Notes: generated by a model not told the origin, from the letters alone. 7,761 bases of DNA from Clostridia bacterium (GCA_017523005.1 JAFWXG010000189.1:1-7761); one strand, 5' to 3'; positions 1 to 6,135 are shown, counted from the first letter of the stretch. Numbers and translations: made by a program.

Positions 1-72
1 AACTTGCCACAGGCAACTTTTCTTTCGCCTTTTTGCCCCCTCGGTGTTCGATTCCCTCCCTTTTTAAACAAC

Positions 73-103
73 AAAAAAAGATGCCCTACGGCATCTCTTT
101 TTT
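73..103 (-). terminator. Duplicated copy of the tRNA-Leu terminator
   Basis: The hairpin is GATGCC/GGCATC with a 4-nt loop. It has seven A on the left and six T on the right, so it could act in both directions. It is identical to the terminator at 279-309 that directly follows the intact tRNA-Leu. Here it follows only an 18-nt tRNA remnant. Confidence 0.75.
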
Positions 104-105
104 GT

Positions 106-123
106 TGGTGCAGGTGGTGGGAA
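106..123 (-). pseudogene. tRNA-Leu 3' end remnant (18 nt)
   Basis: On the minus strand this reads, 5' to 3', two T-loop bases, the 3' half of the T stem (CCCAC), the 3' acceptor strand (CACCTGC), A73 and CCA. It is identical to the end of the complete tRNA gene at 312-398. The rest of the tRNA is absent: 124 onward has no tRNA similarity. Such tails are typical of att sites left by tRNA-targeting integrases, but also of simple tandem duplication. The sequence alone does not decide. Confidence 0.8.
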
Positions 124-206
124 GAAATCTTTCTTTGAAAGCTTTCCCTGCTCATCGACCCAAAGCCTCCGCCTTTCGGTACCCGATTTCGCACCAAAAA
201 GCCGAA
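124..206. other. 83-bp spacer between the two repeat copies
   Basis: This stretch is non-coding as far as I can see. It contains a perfect 10-nt palindrome GAAAGCTTTC (137-146) and a short TCGG/CCGA inverted pair around 177-187. Its right end (from about 195) forms the left arm of an imperfect hairpin with the start of repeat copy 2. It is too small to be a mobile element with its own recombinase. It could be the remainder of a 206-bp repeat unit that continues left of the window. Confidence 0.5.
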
Positions 207-241
207 AACTTGCCACAGGCAACTTTTCTTTCGCCTTTTTG
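195..241. repeat. Imperfect inverted repeat (long hairpin)
   Basis: The left arm (about 195-214, core CAAAAAGCCGAAA then TTGCC) mirrors the right arm (218-241, GGCAA then TTTCGCCTTTTTG) around an ACA loop at 215-217. There is one G/C mismatch and a bulge of about 5 nt on the right. It straddles the left border of repeat copy 2. It looks like a REP- or MITE-like palindromic unit and lacks the clean U-tract geometry of a terminator. Its function is unknown. Confidence 0.5.
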
Positions 242-329
242 CCCCCTCGGTGTTCGATTCCCTCCCTTTTTAAACAACAAAAAAAGATGCCCTACGGCAT
301 CTCTTTTTTGTTGGTGCAGGTGGTGGGAA
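207..329. repeat. Direct repeat copy 2, overlaps the 3' end of the intact tRNA-Leu
   Basis: This is the second copy of the segment of at least 123 bp at 1-123, with no mismatch. Its right end (312-329) is the genuine 3' part of the tRNA-Leu gene. The duplication therefore covers the tRNA 3' end, the terminator and downstream DNA. Complete identity suggests a recent event, or maintenance by recombination. Confidence 0.95.
279..309 (-). terminator. Intrinsic terminator of tRNA-Leu
   Basis: The 6-bp stem GATGCC (286-291)/GGCATC (296-301) extends by one A-T pair and has a 4-nt loop. On the minus strand it is followed by a run of seven T. It begins within about 10 nt of the tRNA CCA end, as expected for a single-tRNA transcript. 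Flanking A and T runs make it potentially bidirectional. Confidence 0.8.
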
Positions 330-398
330 TCGAACCCACACGGTATCACTACCACAGGATTTTGAGTCCAGCGCGTCTGCCAGTTCCACCACACCTGC
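312..398 (-). tRNA. tRNA-Leu, anticodon CAA, CCA encoded
   Basis: This is an 87-nt class II tRNA. On the minus strand the acceptor GCAGGTG pairs perfectly with CACCTGC, followed by A73 and an encoded CCA. The D arm has a GTG/CGC stem. The anticodon loop CTCAAAA gives CAA (362-364), which reads UUG leucine codons. The variable arm is long (GGTA/TACC stem with a GTGA loop), and the T arm GTGGG-TTCGATT-CCCAC is perfect. The long variable arm and anticodon identify it as leucine. One oddity: the anticodon stem CTGGA/TCCTG has a U28-U42 mismatch (bases 370 and 356). The gene has its own promoter (415-443) and terminator (279-309), so it is a single-gene unit downstream of the DHHW gene. Confidence 0.95.
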
Positions 399-414
399 AT
401 ATTGAACAAAAAAT

Positions 415-443
415 ATGTTATCACAAAAGCACTAAATTGTCAA
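415..443 (-). promoter_or_regulatory. Promoter of tRNA-Leu
   Basis: On the minus strand a consensus -35 TTGACA (438-443) is separated by 17 bp from a -10 TAACAT (415-420, 4 of 6 to consensus). The predicted start lies around 408, about 10 nt before the mature 5' end of the tRNA. Its position between the DHHW terminator and the tRNA fits a dedicated housekeeping promoter. Confidence 0.75.
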
Positions 444-475
444 GTATATTTTTAAAAATATCCAACTTTTTTATT

Positions 476-502
476 AAAATCCCCGATTTATTCGGGGATT
501 TT
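476..502 (-). terminator. Terminator after the DHHW gene
   Basis: An 11-bp perfect stem (AAAATCCCCGA, 476-486, with TCGGGGATTTT, 492-502) has a 5-nt loop. It lies 4 nt beyond the stop codon of the minus-strand DHHW gene. A and T runs lie on both sides. It ends the MBOAT-DHHW transcript and separates it from the tRNA promoter. Confidence 0.85.
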
Positions 503-506
503 AAAA

Positions 507-1646
507 TTATCTCATTAACATCGAACTGTTCAACATATTTGTTGAATAAAGGAATAACACATCAGCCTCAGGAGAAAGGTCAACATATTCACCAAGCATT
601 GATGACGGAATATACCTTAAATCAATAAGTGTTACCTTTTCGTATGCACCTAAAAACAGGGGTGCTATGCTTGAACCAAAGGAGTCCCTGAACAATATAA
701 GTTCTTTGTCTGTTTTGGCATTGTCACATTCCATAACCACTACAGGCTGAGCACCAGACAAATACATATCATATCCATCAATACCATAGAATTTTTCTTC
801 TGCATAGACCTTATTCGAAAGAGTATCTTCAACACCAAAATGAGATTTTAAAATTTCAGGGTCTATGCCATACACCTTGGCATTTTGGGTATAATCATTT
901 GTGACATAATTTAATATGTCGGGCTTTACATTAAGCGACATCTGTCCGTAATATACTCCATAAAACGGCGCTTTGCTATGAACTTCGTACTCTTCTTTCG
1001 GAGTAACAAGCTCGCCCACACCCATCTCATTTGCAAGCTTTGAAACCACAGGAAAAATCTTGTCCTGTGACCAGTGGGTGTCGGTATTATAATAATCATT
1101 TATTGACAAGACATCAAAGATATCAATATACTTCATATCTTTTAAATCCGTCTTCAAAATTTCTGTAAGACCGTCATAGTTAAACTCAGGTCTATAAGCA
1201 AAATCAAGAAAATAGTTCTTATCTGGAATAACCGAATAATATACATTTGAATTTTTAAAATATGTGTCCTTAACCTTATTCATAAGAGCTGTTCCGTACG
1301 CAATCTGGTCTTGCTTTAATGGGTCGTTTTGCTTAAATATCGAACCGTTTTCAATCCACAGCCCATTAACATCACTCTGTCGCATAAGTCGTGTTCTTAC
1401 CCACGCATTGATTGTTCTGTAGCTTTCACGCATCGGGAACTGGTCTAAAAGATAAGATTCAAGCTTTCCGAAATATTCTCCTGAAAACATAGCTTGTCCT
1501 GTAAGCTCAGGCATTTCTGCCAATGGGCGTCTTTCTGTTGCAGACACATCTTTGTCAGGAACAACGAAGAACATCAAACAAATTGAAAGCACAACAGCTG
1601 AAAATAAAATTATAATTAAATTGTTTTTTAAATTTTTCATAATCAT
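507..1646 (-). CDS. DHHW/AlgJ-like SGNH family protein, partner of the MBOAT O-acyltransferase
   Basis: This 379-aa protein has an uncleaved N-terminal membrane anchor (residues about 9-29) and then an extracellular domain. It shows the hallmarks of Firmicute DHHW proteins: ERRPLAEMPELT after the anchor (38-49), D189-T190-H191-W192 (the DxHW motif), and RDSFGSS at 320-326, with S322 the likely nucleophile, followed by LIDLRYI. By analogy with AlgJ/AlgX, PatB and DltD, these are SGNH-type esterase-fold domains that pass or attach acyl groups to polysaccharide on the outer face of the membrane. The actual substrate here is unknown. It overlaps the MBOAT stop by one base (TGATG), implying translational coupling. 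An alternative start is Met3 (1638-1640); the first ATG has an AGG about 5 nt upstream. The cassette ends at the 476-502 terminator. Confidence 0.88.
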   Translation of the reverse strand: MIMKNLKNNLIIILFSAVVLSICLMFFVVPDKDVSATERRPLAEMPELTGQAMFSGEYFGKLESYLLDQFPMRESYRTINAWVRTRLMRQSDVNGLWIENGSIFKQNDPLKQDQIAYGTALMNKVKDTYFKNSNVYYSVIPDKNYFLDFAYRPEFNYDGLTEILKTDLKDMKYIDIFDVLSINDYYNTDTHWSQDKIFPVVSKLANEMGVGELVTPKEEYEVHSKAPFYGVYYGQMSLNVKPDILNYVTNDYTQNAKVYGIDPEILKSHFGVEDTLSNKVYAEEKFYGIDGYDMYLSGAQPVVVMECDNAKTDKELILFRDSFGSSIAPLFLGAYEKVTLIDLRYIPSSMLGEYVDLSPEADVLFLYSTNMLNSSMLMR

Positions 1647-3034
1647 CAGAACCTAAAATATAAAAATGGATTAAATGAACCGTTAATAATAAATGCTGTT
1701 GCTGTAATTAAAATCAAAATTATGCCAACAGGCTCCGCGAAAAGCTTTATCTTTTCGCTTATCAATTTTTCCCATAACATTTTGGGAGCAGGGGTGGAGG
1801 CTACTAACGCAACTACAAGCATTGGCGCGTAGCTTATCATATAATAAATACTTTCATTATTTATTATAGGAAGTGCTGACATACCAAACATTCCTTTTAA
1901 ATCAGTTAAAACACCGTTAAGTCCGTCTGCATTGAATATTGCAAAGCTTATTATTACTATGAATATGGTGTAAACATGACTTATAACAGCTGGTGCTTTT
2001 TCAAGCCATTTTCCAACAAAAAGCTTTTCTAAAATCAAAAGCACTCCGAAAAACGCACCCCAAAGCACAAAATTCCACGCCGCACCATGCCAGAAGCCTG
2101 TTAAGAGCCACACTATCGCAATATTTCTTAAATATTTAGGGGTTGAAACTCTGTTTCCGCCAAGCGGTACATACACATAGTCGCGGAACCAACCGCCAAG
2201 AGTCATGTGCCAGCGTCTCCAGAATTCTGTTATAGACTTTGATATGAACGGATAATTAAAGTTTTCGGGGAAATGGAAACCAAACAGCTGACCAAGACCT
2301 ATTGCCATATCGCTGTAGCCCGAAAAATCAAAGTAAATCTGGAGTGAAAAGGCTATTGCATACACCCAGTAAAATACTACGCTTTGCTCGTTCATGCCTT
2401 TAAATGTCATACACAGCTCACCCAAAAGGTTTGCAATCAAGACCTTTTTACCAAGACCTACTGAAAATCTTCTTATTCCTTCCGCAATTTCATCTCTGTT
2501 TGTACTTCTTTGGTCAATTTCTTTTTCTATATCGGTATAGCGCACAATCGGGCCTGCAATAAGCTGTGGGAAAAGACAAACATAAGTTGCAAATGATATA
2601 AGATTAGGCTGTACCTTTGCCCTTCCTCTATAAACATCAATAGTATAACTCATTGTCTGGAATGTGAAAAAGCTTATGCCTATGGGAAGTGAAATCCCTG
2701 TTAAAGGAATTTCTGCACCTGACAGAGTATTAAATGTTGTTATAAAAAAGTCTGTGTACTTAAAAATTCCAAGCAAACCTAAATTTATAATAATTGAAGA
2801 TATAAGTGCAATCTTTGCTTTTTTGGTGTTTCTGTATTTTTCGATATAAAGTCCATGCGTAAAATCTACCAATGACGAAAAGATGAGTAGCGAAACATAT
2901 ATCGGCTCGCCAAAAAAGTAGAACGCAAGGCTTACAACAAGTAAAAATAAGTTCTTAAACCGTTTTGGAATAACATAATAAAGCAAAGTAAACGGCAAGA
3001 AAAAATATATAAATGAAATTCCTGAAAATAACAT
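1646..3034 (-). CDS. MBOAT family membrane O-acyltransferase (AlgI/DltB/PatA-like)
   Basis: This 462-aa polytopic membrane protein has about ten or more hydrophobic segments. MBOAT signatures are clear: YFDFSGYSDMAIGLG (234-248), FWRRWHMTLGGWFRDYVYVP (271-290) with H276, and WHGAAWNF (315-322) with the presumed catalytic H316. Length matches the AlgI class (about 460-500 aa). Family members move acyl groups, usually acetyl, across the membrane to a surface or secreted glycan, working with a DHHW/AlgJ or DltD-like partner; that partner is the next gene. The Shine-Dalgarno is AAAGGA (3041-3046), 6 nt before ATG. The terminator of the preceding lipoprotein gene ends just upstream of it, so transcription must come by read-through or from a promoter inside the lipoprotein gene. 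It is not dltB itself: no dltA, dltC or dltD is present in the window. Confidence 0.93.
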   Translation of the reverse strand: MLFSGISFIYFFLPFTLLYYVIPKRFKNLFLLVVSLAFYFFGEPIYVSLLIFSSLVDFTHGLYIEKYRNTKKAKIALISSIIINLGLLGIFKYTDFFITTFNTLSGAEIPLTGISLPIGISFFTFQTMSYTIDVYRGRAKVQPNLISFATYVCLFPQLIAGPIVRYTDIEKEIDQRSTNRDEIAEGIRRFSVGLGKKVLIANLLGELCMTFKGMNEQSVVFYWVYAIAFSLQIYFDFSGYSDMAIGLGQLFGFHFPENFNYPFISKSITEFWRRWHMTLGGWFRDYVYVPLGGNRVSTPKYLRNIAIVWLLTGFWHGAAWNFVLWGAFFGVLLILEKLFVGKWLEKAPAVISHVYTIFIVIISFAIFNADGLNGVLTDLKGMFGMSALPIINNESIYYMISYAPMLVVALVASTPAPKMLWEKLISEKIKLFAEPVGIILILITATAFIINGSFNPFLYFRF

Positions 3035-3051
3035 AGGTTATCCTTTCATAC

Positions 3052-3079
3052 AAAAAGGTGCTATGCAAAGCACCTTTTT
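3052..3079 (-). terminator. Terminator/attenuator between lipoprotein and MBOAT genes
   Basis: The perfect 10-bp stem AAAAAGGTGC/GCACCTTTTT has an 8-nt loop, and on the minus strand it ends in a T run. It sits 12 nt after the lipoprotein stop and only 5 nt before the MBOAT Shine-Dalgarno (3041-3046). It therefore probably reduces rather than abolishes transcription of the MBOAT-DHHW pair. It could instead stabilise the 3' end of the lipoprotein mRNA. Confidence 0.8.
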
Positions 3080-3091
3080 ATATTCATTTAA

Positions 3092-3748
3092 TTAGCGAGC
3101 TTTAAAAGCATTGGTAATTTTGTCTGTGCGGTCTGCGCTTGACATAACAAGCAATACTAAATCGCCTTTTTGAGTTACTGTCACTTTTTCTGCTTCAACG
3201 CAAATCCATTTACGAGCATCTGCATTTGCTCTAACTTCATTTGCGAAAGCTGTTGCATCAGCACCTTTAGGAAGTCTTACAAGAACAACAGAGTGTGCAA
3301 ATGACCCCATCATTGGTTCGCTTACAAACGCCTCTGCACCGTTTACATATTTAGCAAATGTGAAGAATTCGAAGTTTTCTTCTGTCAAAGGTTCGTTCAT
3401 GAGCATTGGCATTTCGCCTAAATTAGCTGTGATGTCTGCCATAATAACAGATAATTCTTCTTTCACTACAGGTTTTTCTTCAGGCTTAACTTCGGGTTTT
3501 TCCTGAGGTTTTTCAGCAGGAAGCTCATTAGGTTTGTTTTGAGGGCTCTGCTGAACAGGTTTTTCAGCCGGCTTTTCTTCAGGCTTAACTTCGGGTTTTT
3601 CAGCCTCTTCTTTTTCAGGAAGTTGCTGTTCTACCACTGGAGTTTCTACCTTCTGGTCTTCTGCGTTATTCATTACATCTTTCTTTTCTCCGCATGCAAC
3701 AAGTGTTAAAATCATGCAAAGGCTTAATACTAAAGCAATTTTTTTCAT
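3092..3748 (-). CDS. Secreted lipoprotein with Pro/Glu/Lys-rich spacer and a C-terminal DUF4358-like domain
   Basis: The 218-aa protein opens with a lipoprotein signal: KK at 2-3, a hydrophobic core, and the lipobox LVAC ending at C19, the predicted lipidated residue. Residues about 36-98 are a low-complexity Pro/Glu/Lys spacer in which EKPEVKPEEKP occurs twice, which would hold the C-terminal domain away from the membrane, in or beyond the wall. Residues about 99-218 form a compact alpha/beta-looking domain. From memory its pattern (VVLVRLPKG..., then GDLVLLVMSSAD near the end) resembles DUF4358 lipoproteins of Clostridia, a family of unknown function. It precedes the MBOAT-DHHW pair on the same strand, so a shared role at the cell surface is plausible but inferred. 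The start is supported by AAAGAGGA (3757-3764), 8 nt upstream. Confidence 0.85.
   Translation of the reverse strand: MKKIALVLSLCMILTLVACGEKKDVMNNAEDQKVETPVVEQQLPEKEEAEKPEVKPEEKPAEKPVQQSPQNKPNELPAEKPQEKPEVKPEEKPVVKEELSVIMADITANLGEMPMLMNEPLTEENFEFFTFAKYVNGAEAFVSEPMMGSFAHSVVLVRLPKGADATAFANEVRANADARKWICVEAEKVTVTQKGDLVLLVMSSADRTDKITNAFKAR
3474..3502 (-). repeat. 29-nt direct repeat, copy 1, in the lipoprotein spacer
   Basis: Identical to 3573-3601 and spaced by 99 nt, which is exactly 33 codons. It encodes the EKPEVKPEEKP motif. Recombination or slippage between the copies would lengthen or shorten the spacer in frame. Confidence 0.9.
3573..3601 (-). repeat. 29-nt direct repeat, copy 2, in the lipoprotein spacer
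   Basis: This is the second perfect copy of the segment at 3474-3502, in the same reading frame. Identity down to third codon positions points to recent duplication rather than selection on the peptide alone. Confidence 0.9.
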
Positions 3749-3780
3749 TATTTAGTTCCTCTTTCTTTTGAAATTTGTTT

Positions 3781-3808
3781 TACATACCTAATACTTTTCA
3801 AAATGCAA
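3781..3808 (-). promoter_or_regulatory. Possible promoter of the lipoprotein gene
   Basis: On the minus strand the best candidate is -10 TATGTA (3781-3786) with -35 TTGCAT (3803-3808) and a 16-bp spacer, preceded by a long T/A-rich tract (3819-3860). The -35 match is poor and other pairings are possible. A promoter is needed somewhere here because the neighbouring gene is divergent. Confidence 0.35.
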
Positions 3809-3883
3809 AAAGGTTGCAAAAAAAAAATAAAAAATTTTAAAATTAAAAATTTTAATAAAACTCTTTTTTTTCTGTCGAAAATG

Positions 3884-3892
3884 TGCTATACT
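3884..3892 (+). promoter_or_regulatory. Extended -10 promoter of the galactose operon
   Basis: TGCTATACT is an extended -10 (TG, one base, then TATACT, 5 of 6 to consensus). The region about 17 bp upstream is a T run without a clear -35, as often seen with extended -10 promoters. A/T tracts at 3820-3870 could act as an UP element. The start would be near 3899, giving a leader of about 34 nt. I see no clear operator palindrome or CRE-like site, so regulation by galactose or CcpA cannot be claimed. Confidence 0.6.
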
Positions 3893-3918
3893 GTAATTTA
3901 GTAGAATATGTAAAAATT

Positions 3919-3924
3919 AAGGAG
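3919..3924 (+). promoter_or_regulatory. Shine-Dalgarno that fixes the galT start
   Basis: AAGGAG lies 8 nt before the ATG at 3933. An in-frame GTG at 3924 would extend the protein by three residues, but it overlaps this Shine-Dalgarno and has none of its own. The ATG at 3933 is therefore the start. Confidence 0.85.
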
Positions 3925-3932
3925 TGTTTTTC

Positions 3933-4907
3933 ATGGCAGAATTAAGATACGATCCATTTACAAAAGACTGGGTTATGATTGCATCTCACAGACAAAATCG
4001 TCCGCAGATGCCAAAGGACTGGTGCCCATTTTGCCCCGGTTCAGGCAAGGTTCCGGACCATTTTGATGTTTATAAGTATGATAATGACTTCCCCGCACTT
4101 TCACAAAATCCACCTGTACCGGACGATGTTGAAACATCACTTTTCAAAACCCGTCCCGCATACGGAAAATGTGAAGTTATTCTCTATTCCCCAGAGCATA
4201 CAGTAACTCTTCCTGAGCTTTCTGTTGACCACATCAAAAAGCTTGTTGACCTCTGGACAGAGAGATATCTTGCGATGAAAGAAGACAAAAATATTAAATA
4301 TGTATTTATCTTCGAGAACAGAGGCGATGTTGTAGGCGTTACAATGCCACATCCTCACGGTCAGATTTACGGATATTCCTACATACCAAAAAAATTAGAA
4401 TTAGAACTTAATGCTTCTAAAGAACATTTGGAAGAAACAGGCAACTGCCTTTTCTGCGATGTACTCAAAAACGAATACGAAGCAAACAAGAGAATTATTA
4501 TTGAAAATGACGATTTCGTTGCATTTTTACCATTCTTCAGTGCATATCCTTATGGTATGTATGTTGCATCTAAAGCCCACAAGCAGAGCTTAGATCAGTT
4601 TACAGAAAGCGAAAAGGTAAATCTTGCAGATATTTTAAAGAAAGTTTCAGGCACTCTTGATTCCTTATTTGATTACAACTTCCCATACATGATGTGTATG
4701 CATCAGGCACCCGTAAACGGCGAAGATACTTCTGAATATTCTCATTTCCACATTGAATTTTATCCGCCTATGCGTTCTGCAGATAAGCAAAAATTCAATG
4801 CATCTTCAGAAACAGGTGCATGGGCACACTGCAATCCTACTGCTCCTGAAGAAAAAGCAGAAGAATTGCGTCAAGCTTACAAAAAATTCATGAGCAAAGG
4901 AGAATAA
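3933..4907 (+). CDS. galT: Galactose-1-phosphate uridylyltransferase (class I GalT)
   Basis: This 324-aa cytoplasmic enzyme of the Leloir pathway transfers UMP from UDP-glucose to galactose-1-phosphate, giving UDP-galactose and glucose-1-phosphate. Key residues by comparison with E. coli GalT: C31 and C34 (CPFC) with H89 and H140 as probable zinc ligands; H140-P-H142-G-Q144 (HPHGQ) with H142 the likely uridylylated nucleophile; and H257, H271 and H273 (HFHIEFYPP) in the second half. A second CxxC (C172, C175) sits where the second HIT-like half begins. It is class I (HPHGQ type, about 350 aa), not the longer class II GalT common in lactic acid bacteria. It is the first gene of the operon; galK begins 4 nt after its stop. 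The ATG at 3933 is chosen because AAGGAG lies 8 nt upstream. Confidence 0.96.
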   Translation: MAELRYDPFTKDWVMIASHRQNRPQMPKDWCPFCPGSGKVPDHFDVYKYDNDFPALSQNPPVPDDVETSLFKTRPAYGKCEVILYSPEHTVTLPELSVDHIKKLVDLWTERYLAMKEDKNIKYVFIFENRGDVVGVTMPHPHGQIYGYSYIPKKLELELNASKEHLEETGNCLFCDVLKNEYEANKRIIIENDDFVAFLPFFSAYPYGMYVASKAHKQSLDQFTESEKVNLADILKKVSGTLDSLFDYNFPYMMCMHQAPVNGEDTSEYSHFHIEFYPPMRSADKQKFNASSETGAWAHCNPTAPEEKAEELRQAYKKFMSKGE

Positions 4908-4911
4908 ACTC

Positions 4912-6099
4912 ATGCAGGTAAATGAAATAAAAAAACTTTTTCTTGAAACCTTTGGCGGAGAAGACGAAAATCTTCGTGTGTTCGCATCGCCTGGCCGTGT
5001 AAACTTAATCGGCGAGCATGTCGACTATTGCGGTGGTCCTGTATTCCCTGCGGCACTTACTATGAAAACAACAATCGTTGCAAGAAAAAGAGATGACGAT
5101 ATTATCCGTCTTAAAGCTACCGACCTTGACATTGTGGTAGAAGCTAAAATTGACGAGCTTGAAAAATATAAAGGTCAGCTTAAGTGGGGCGACTATCAGT
5201 TAGGCGTTGCATTAGAACTTAAAAATGCGGGCTATAAAATTGTCGGTTGTGACCTTTTATATGATGATACAACACCGCACGGCGGCGGTTTATCCTCTTC
5301 TGCGGCAATCGAGATTTCAACAGCTTTGATGTTTGCAACATTCTCAAACGAAGAAAATGGAATTACAACACCTGTTGATATGATTGAAATGGCTAAATTA
5401 GGTCAGGCGGCTGAACATTCTTATATAGGTGTAAACTGCGGAATTATGGACCAGTTTGCGTCTGCTATGGGTAAAAAAGACCATGCAATTTATTTGGACT
5501 GTGCAACACTTGACTATGAACTTGTTCCTTTGACATTAGGAGATTATTGCCTTATTTTATCAAACACCAACAAAAAACATTCATTAGGCGCATCAAAATA
5601 CAATGAGCGCAGAATGGAATGTGAAGCAGGTCTTAACGCATTCAAAACTGTAATGCCTAAAATTAAACAGCTTGCTGACATATCTCCCGAAGAGTTTGAG
5701 GCAAACAAGGGCGTTTTAACAGACCCTGTTGTTCTAAAGAGAATTAAACACATAGTTTACGAGTGTGACAGGGTCAAAAGAAGTGTTGACGCGTTGAAGT
5801 CAGGAGATTTGGCAACATTCGGTCAGCTTATGAACGCATCACACGATTCTCTTCAGTATGATTATGAAGTTTCCTGCGATGAACTTGATATTTTGGCTCA
5901 CGAGGCTCGCAAGCTCCCCTATGTTATAGGTTCAAGAATGACAGGTGCTGGTTTTGGCGGTTGTACAGTAAGTGTTGTTAAAAAAGAAAATGCAAACGAC
6001 TTTATCAACACTTTAGCACCGATTTATCAAGAAAAATCAGGTCTTACTGCTTCTTTCTACATATCAGAAATCGGCGACGGCGGTATGGAAATTAAATAA
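4912..6099 (+). CDS. galK: Galactokinase (GHMP kinase family)
   Basis: This 395-aa cytoplasmic kinase uses ATP to phosphorylate alpha-D-galactose at C1. All three GHMP/galactokinase motifs are intact: GRVNLIGEHVDYCGG (28-42), with R29 in the catalytic position; the ATP loop PHGGGLSSSAA (122-132); and SRMTGAGFGGC (341-351). GVNCGIMDQFAS (173-184) contains D180, matching the catalytic Asp of characterised galactokinases. C40 replaces the more usual Asn after DY in the signature, in a position that varies. The length is normal. The Shine-Dalgarno AAAGGAG (4896-4902) lies inside the last codons of galT and the genes are 4 nt apart, so translation is probably coupled. A strong hairpin follows at 6102-6133. 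Confidence 0.96.
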   Translation: MQVNEIKKLFLETFGGEDENLRVFASPGRVNLIGEHVDYCGGPVFPAALTMKTTIVARKRDDDIIRLKATDLDIVVEAKIDELEKYKGQLKWGDYQLGVALELKNAGYKIVGCDLLYDDTTPHGGGLSSSAAIEISTALMFATFSNEENGITTPVDMIEMAKLGQAAEHSYIGVNCGIMDQFASAMGKKDHAIYLDCATLDYELVPLTLGDYCLILSNTNKKHSLGASKYNERRMECEAGLNAFKTVMPKIKQLADISPEEFEANKGVLTDPVVLKRIKHIVYECDRVKRSVDALKSGDLATFGQLMNASHDSLQYDYEVSCDELDILAHEARKLPYVIGSRMTGAGFGGCTVSVVKKENANDFINTLAPIYQEKSGLTASFYISEIGDGGMEIK

Positions 6100-6101
6100 T
6101 T

Positions 6102-6133
6102 AAAAAGGGCAAGGCAAAAGCCTTGTCTTTTTC
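6102..6133 (+). terminator. Hairpin terminator/attenuator between galK and the rdgB-mutarotase gene
   Basis: The core CAAGGC (6110-6115)/GCCTTG (6120-6125) has an AAAA loop. The stem continues outward through G-U and A-U pairs to about 13 bp (6103 pairs with 6132). The right arm ends in T5. It begins 2 nt after the galK stop and ends 3 nt before the next Shine-Dalgarno (6136-6142). Downstream expression probably depends on partial read-through. Confidence 0.75.
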
Positions 6134-6135
6134 TT

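Larger units (their letters stand above)
1..123. repeat. Direct repeat copy 1 (cut by the window edge), contains tRNA-Leu 3' tail and terminator
   Basis: These 123 bases are identical to 207-329 (offset 206). The copy begins at the window edge, so its true left end is unknown. On the minus strand it holds the last 18 nt of the tRNA-Leu gene, its terminator hairpin, and about 70 bp of further downstream sequence. Identity stops at 123/124, two bases inside what would be the T-loop of the tRNA. It is noticeably richer in GC than the neighbouring protein-gene spacers. It holds no convincing gene; the open frames crossing it are by-products of the repeat. Confidence 0.95.

Noticed and set aside
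37..60. T-arm-like string (GTTCGATTCCC) on the plus strand, and its copy near 252, as a second tRNA
   Set aside because: No acceptor stem, anticodon arm or D arm can be built around it.
1..329. CRISPR array, integron attC array or complete integrated element
   Set aside because: There are only two copies, of at least 123 bp and 206 bp apart. That is not CRISPR spacing, there are no gene cassettes, and there is no integrase or space for one.
33..628. Overlapping plus- and minus-strand open frames across the tRNA and the direct repeats
   Set aside because: They run through the tRNA gene, its terminator and the duplicated segment; two of them begin with the same peptide because of the repeat. 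There is no family signature. They are by-products of non-coding DNA.
2664..2849. Small plus-strand frames antisense to MBOAT, galT, galK and the fusion gene
   Set aside because: They lie wholly inside well-supported genes, lack ribosome sites and show no domain; they are shadow frames.
3924..3932. GTG start giving galT three more residues
   Set aside because: The GTG overlaps the AAGGAG ribosome site that is well spaced for the ATG at 3933, and the natural family start is near MAELRYDP.
3749..3932. Riboswitch or CRE/GalR operator between the divergent genes
   Set aside because: The galT leader is only about 34 nt, too short for a riboswitch. The A/T palindromic tracts lack the symmetry of known operators.
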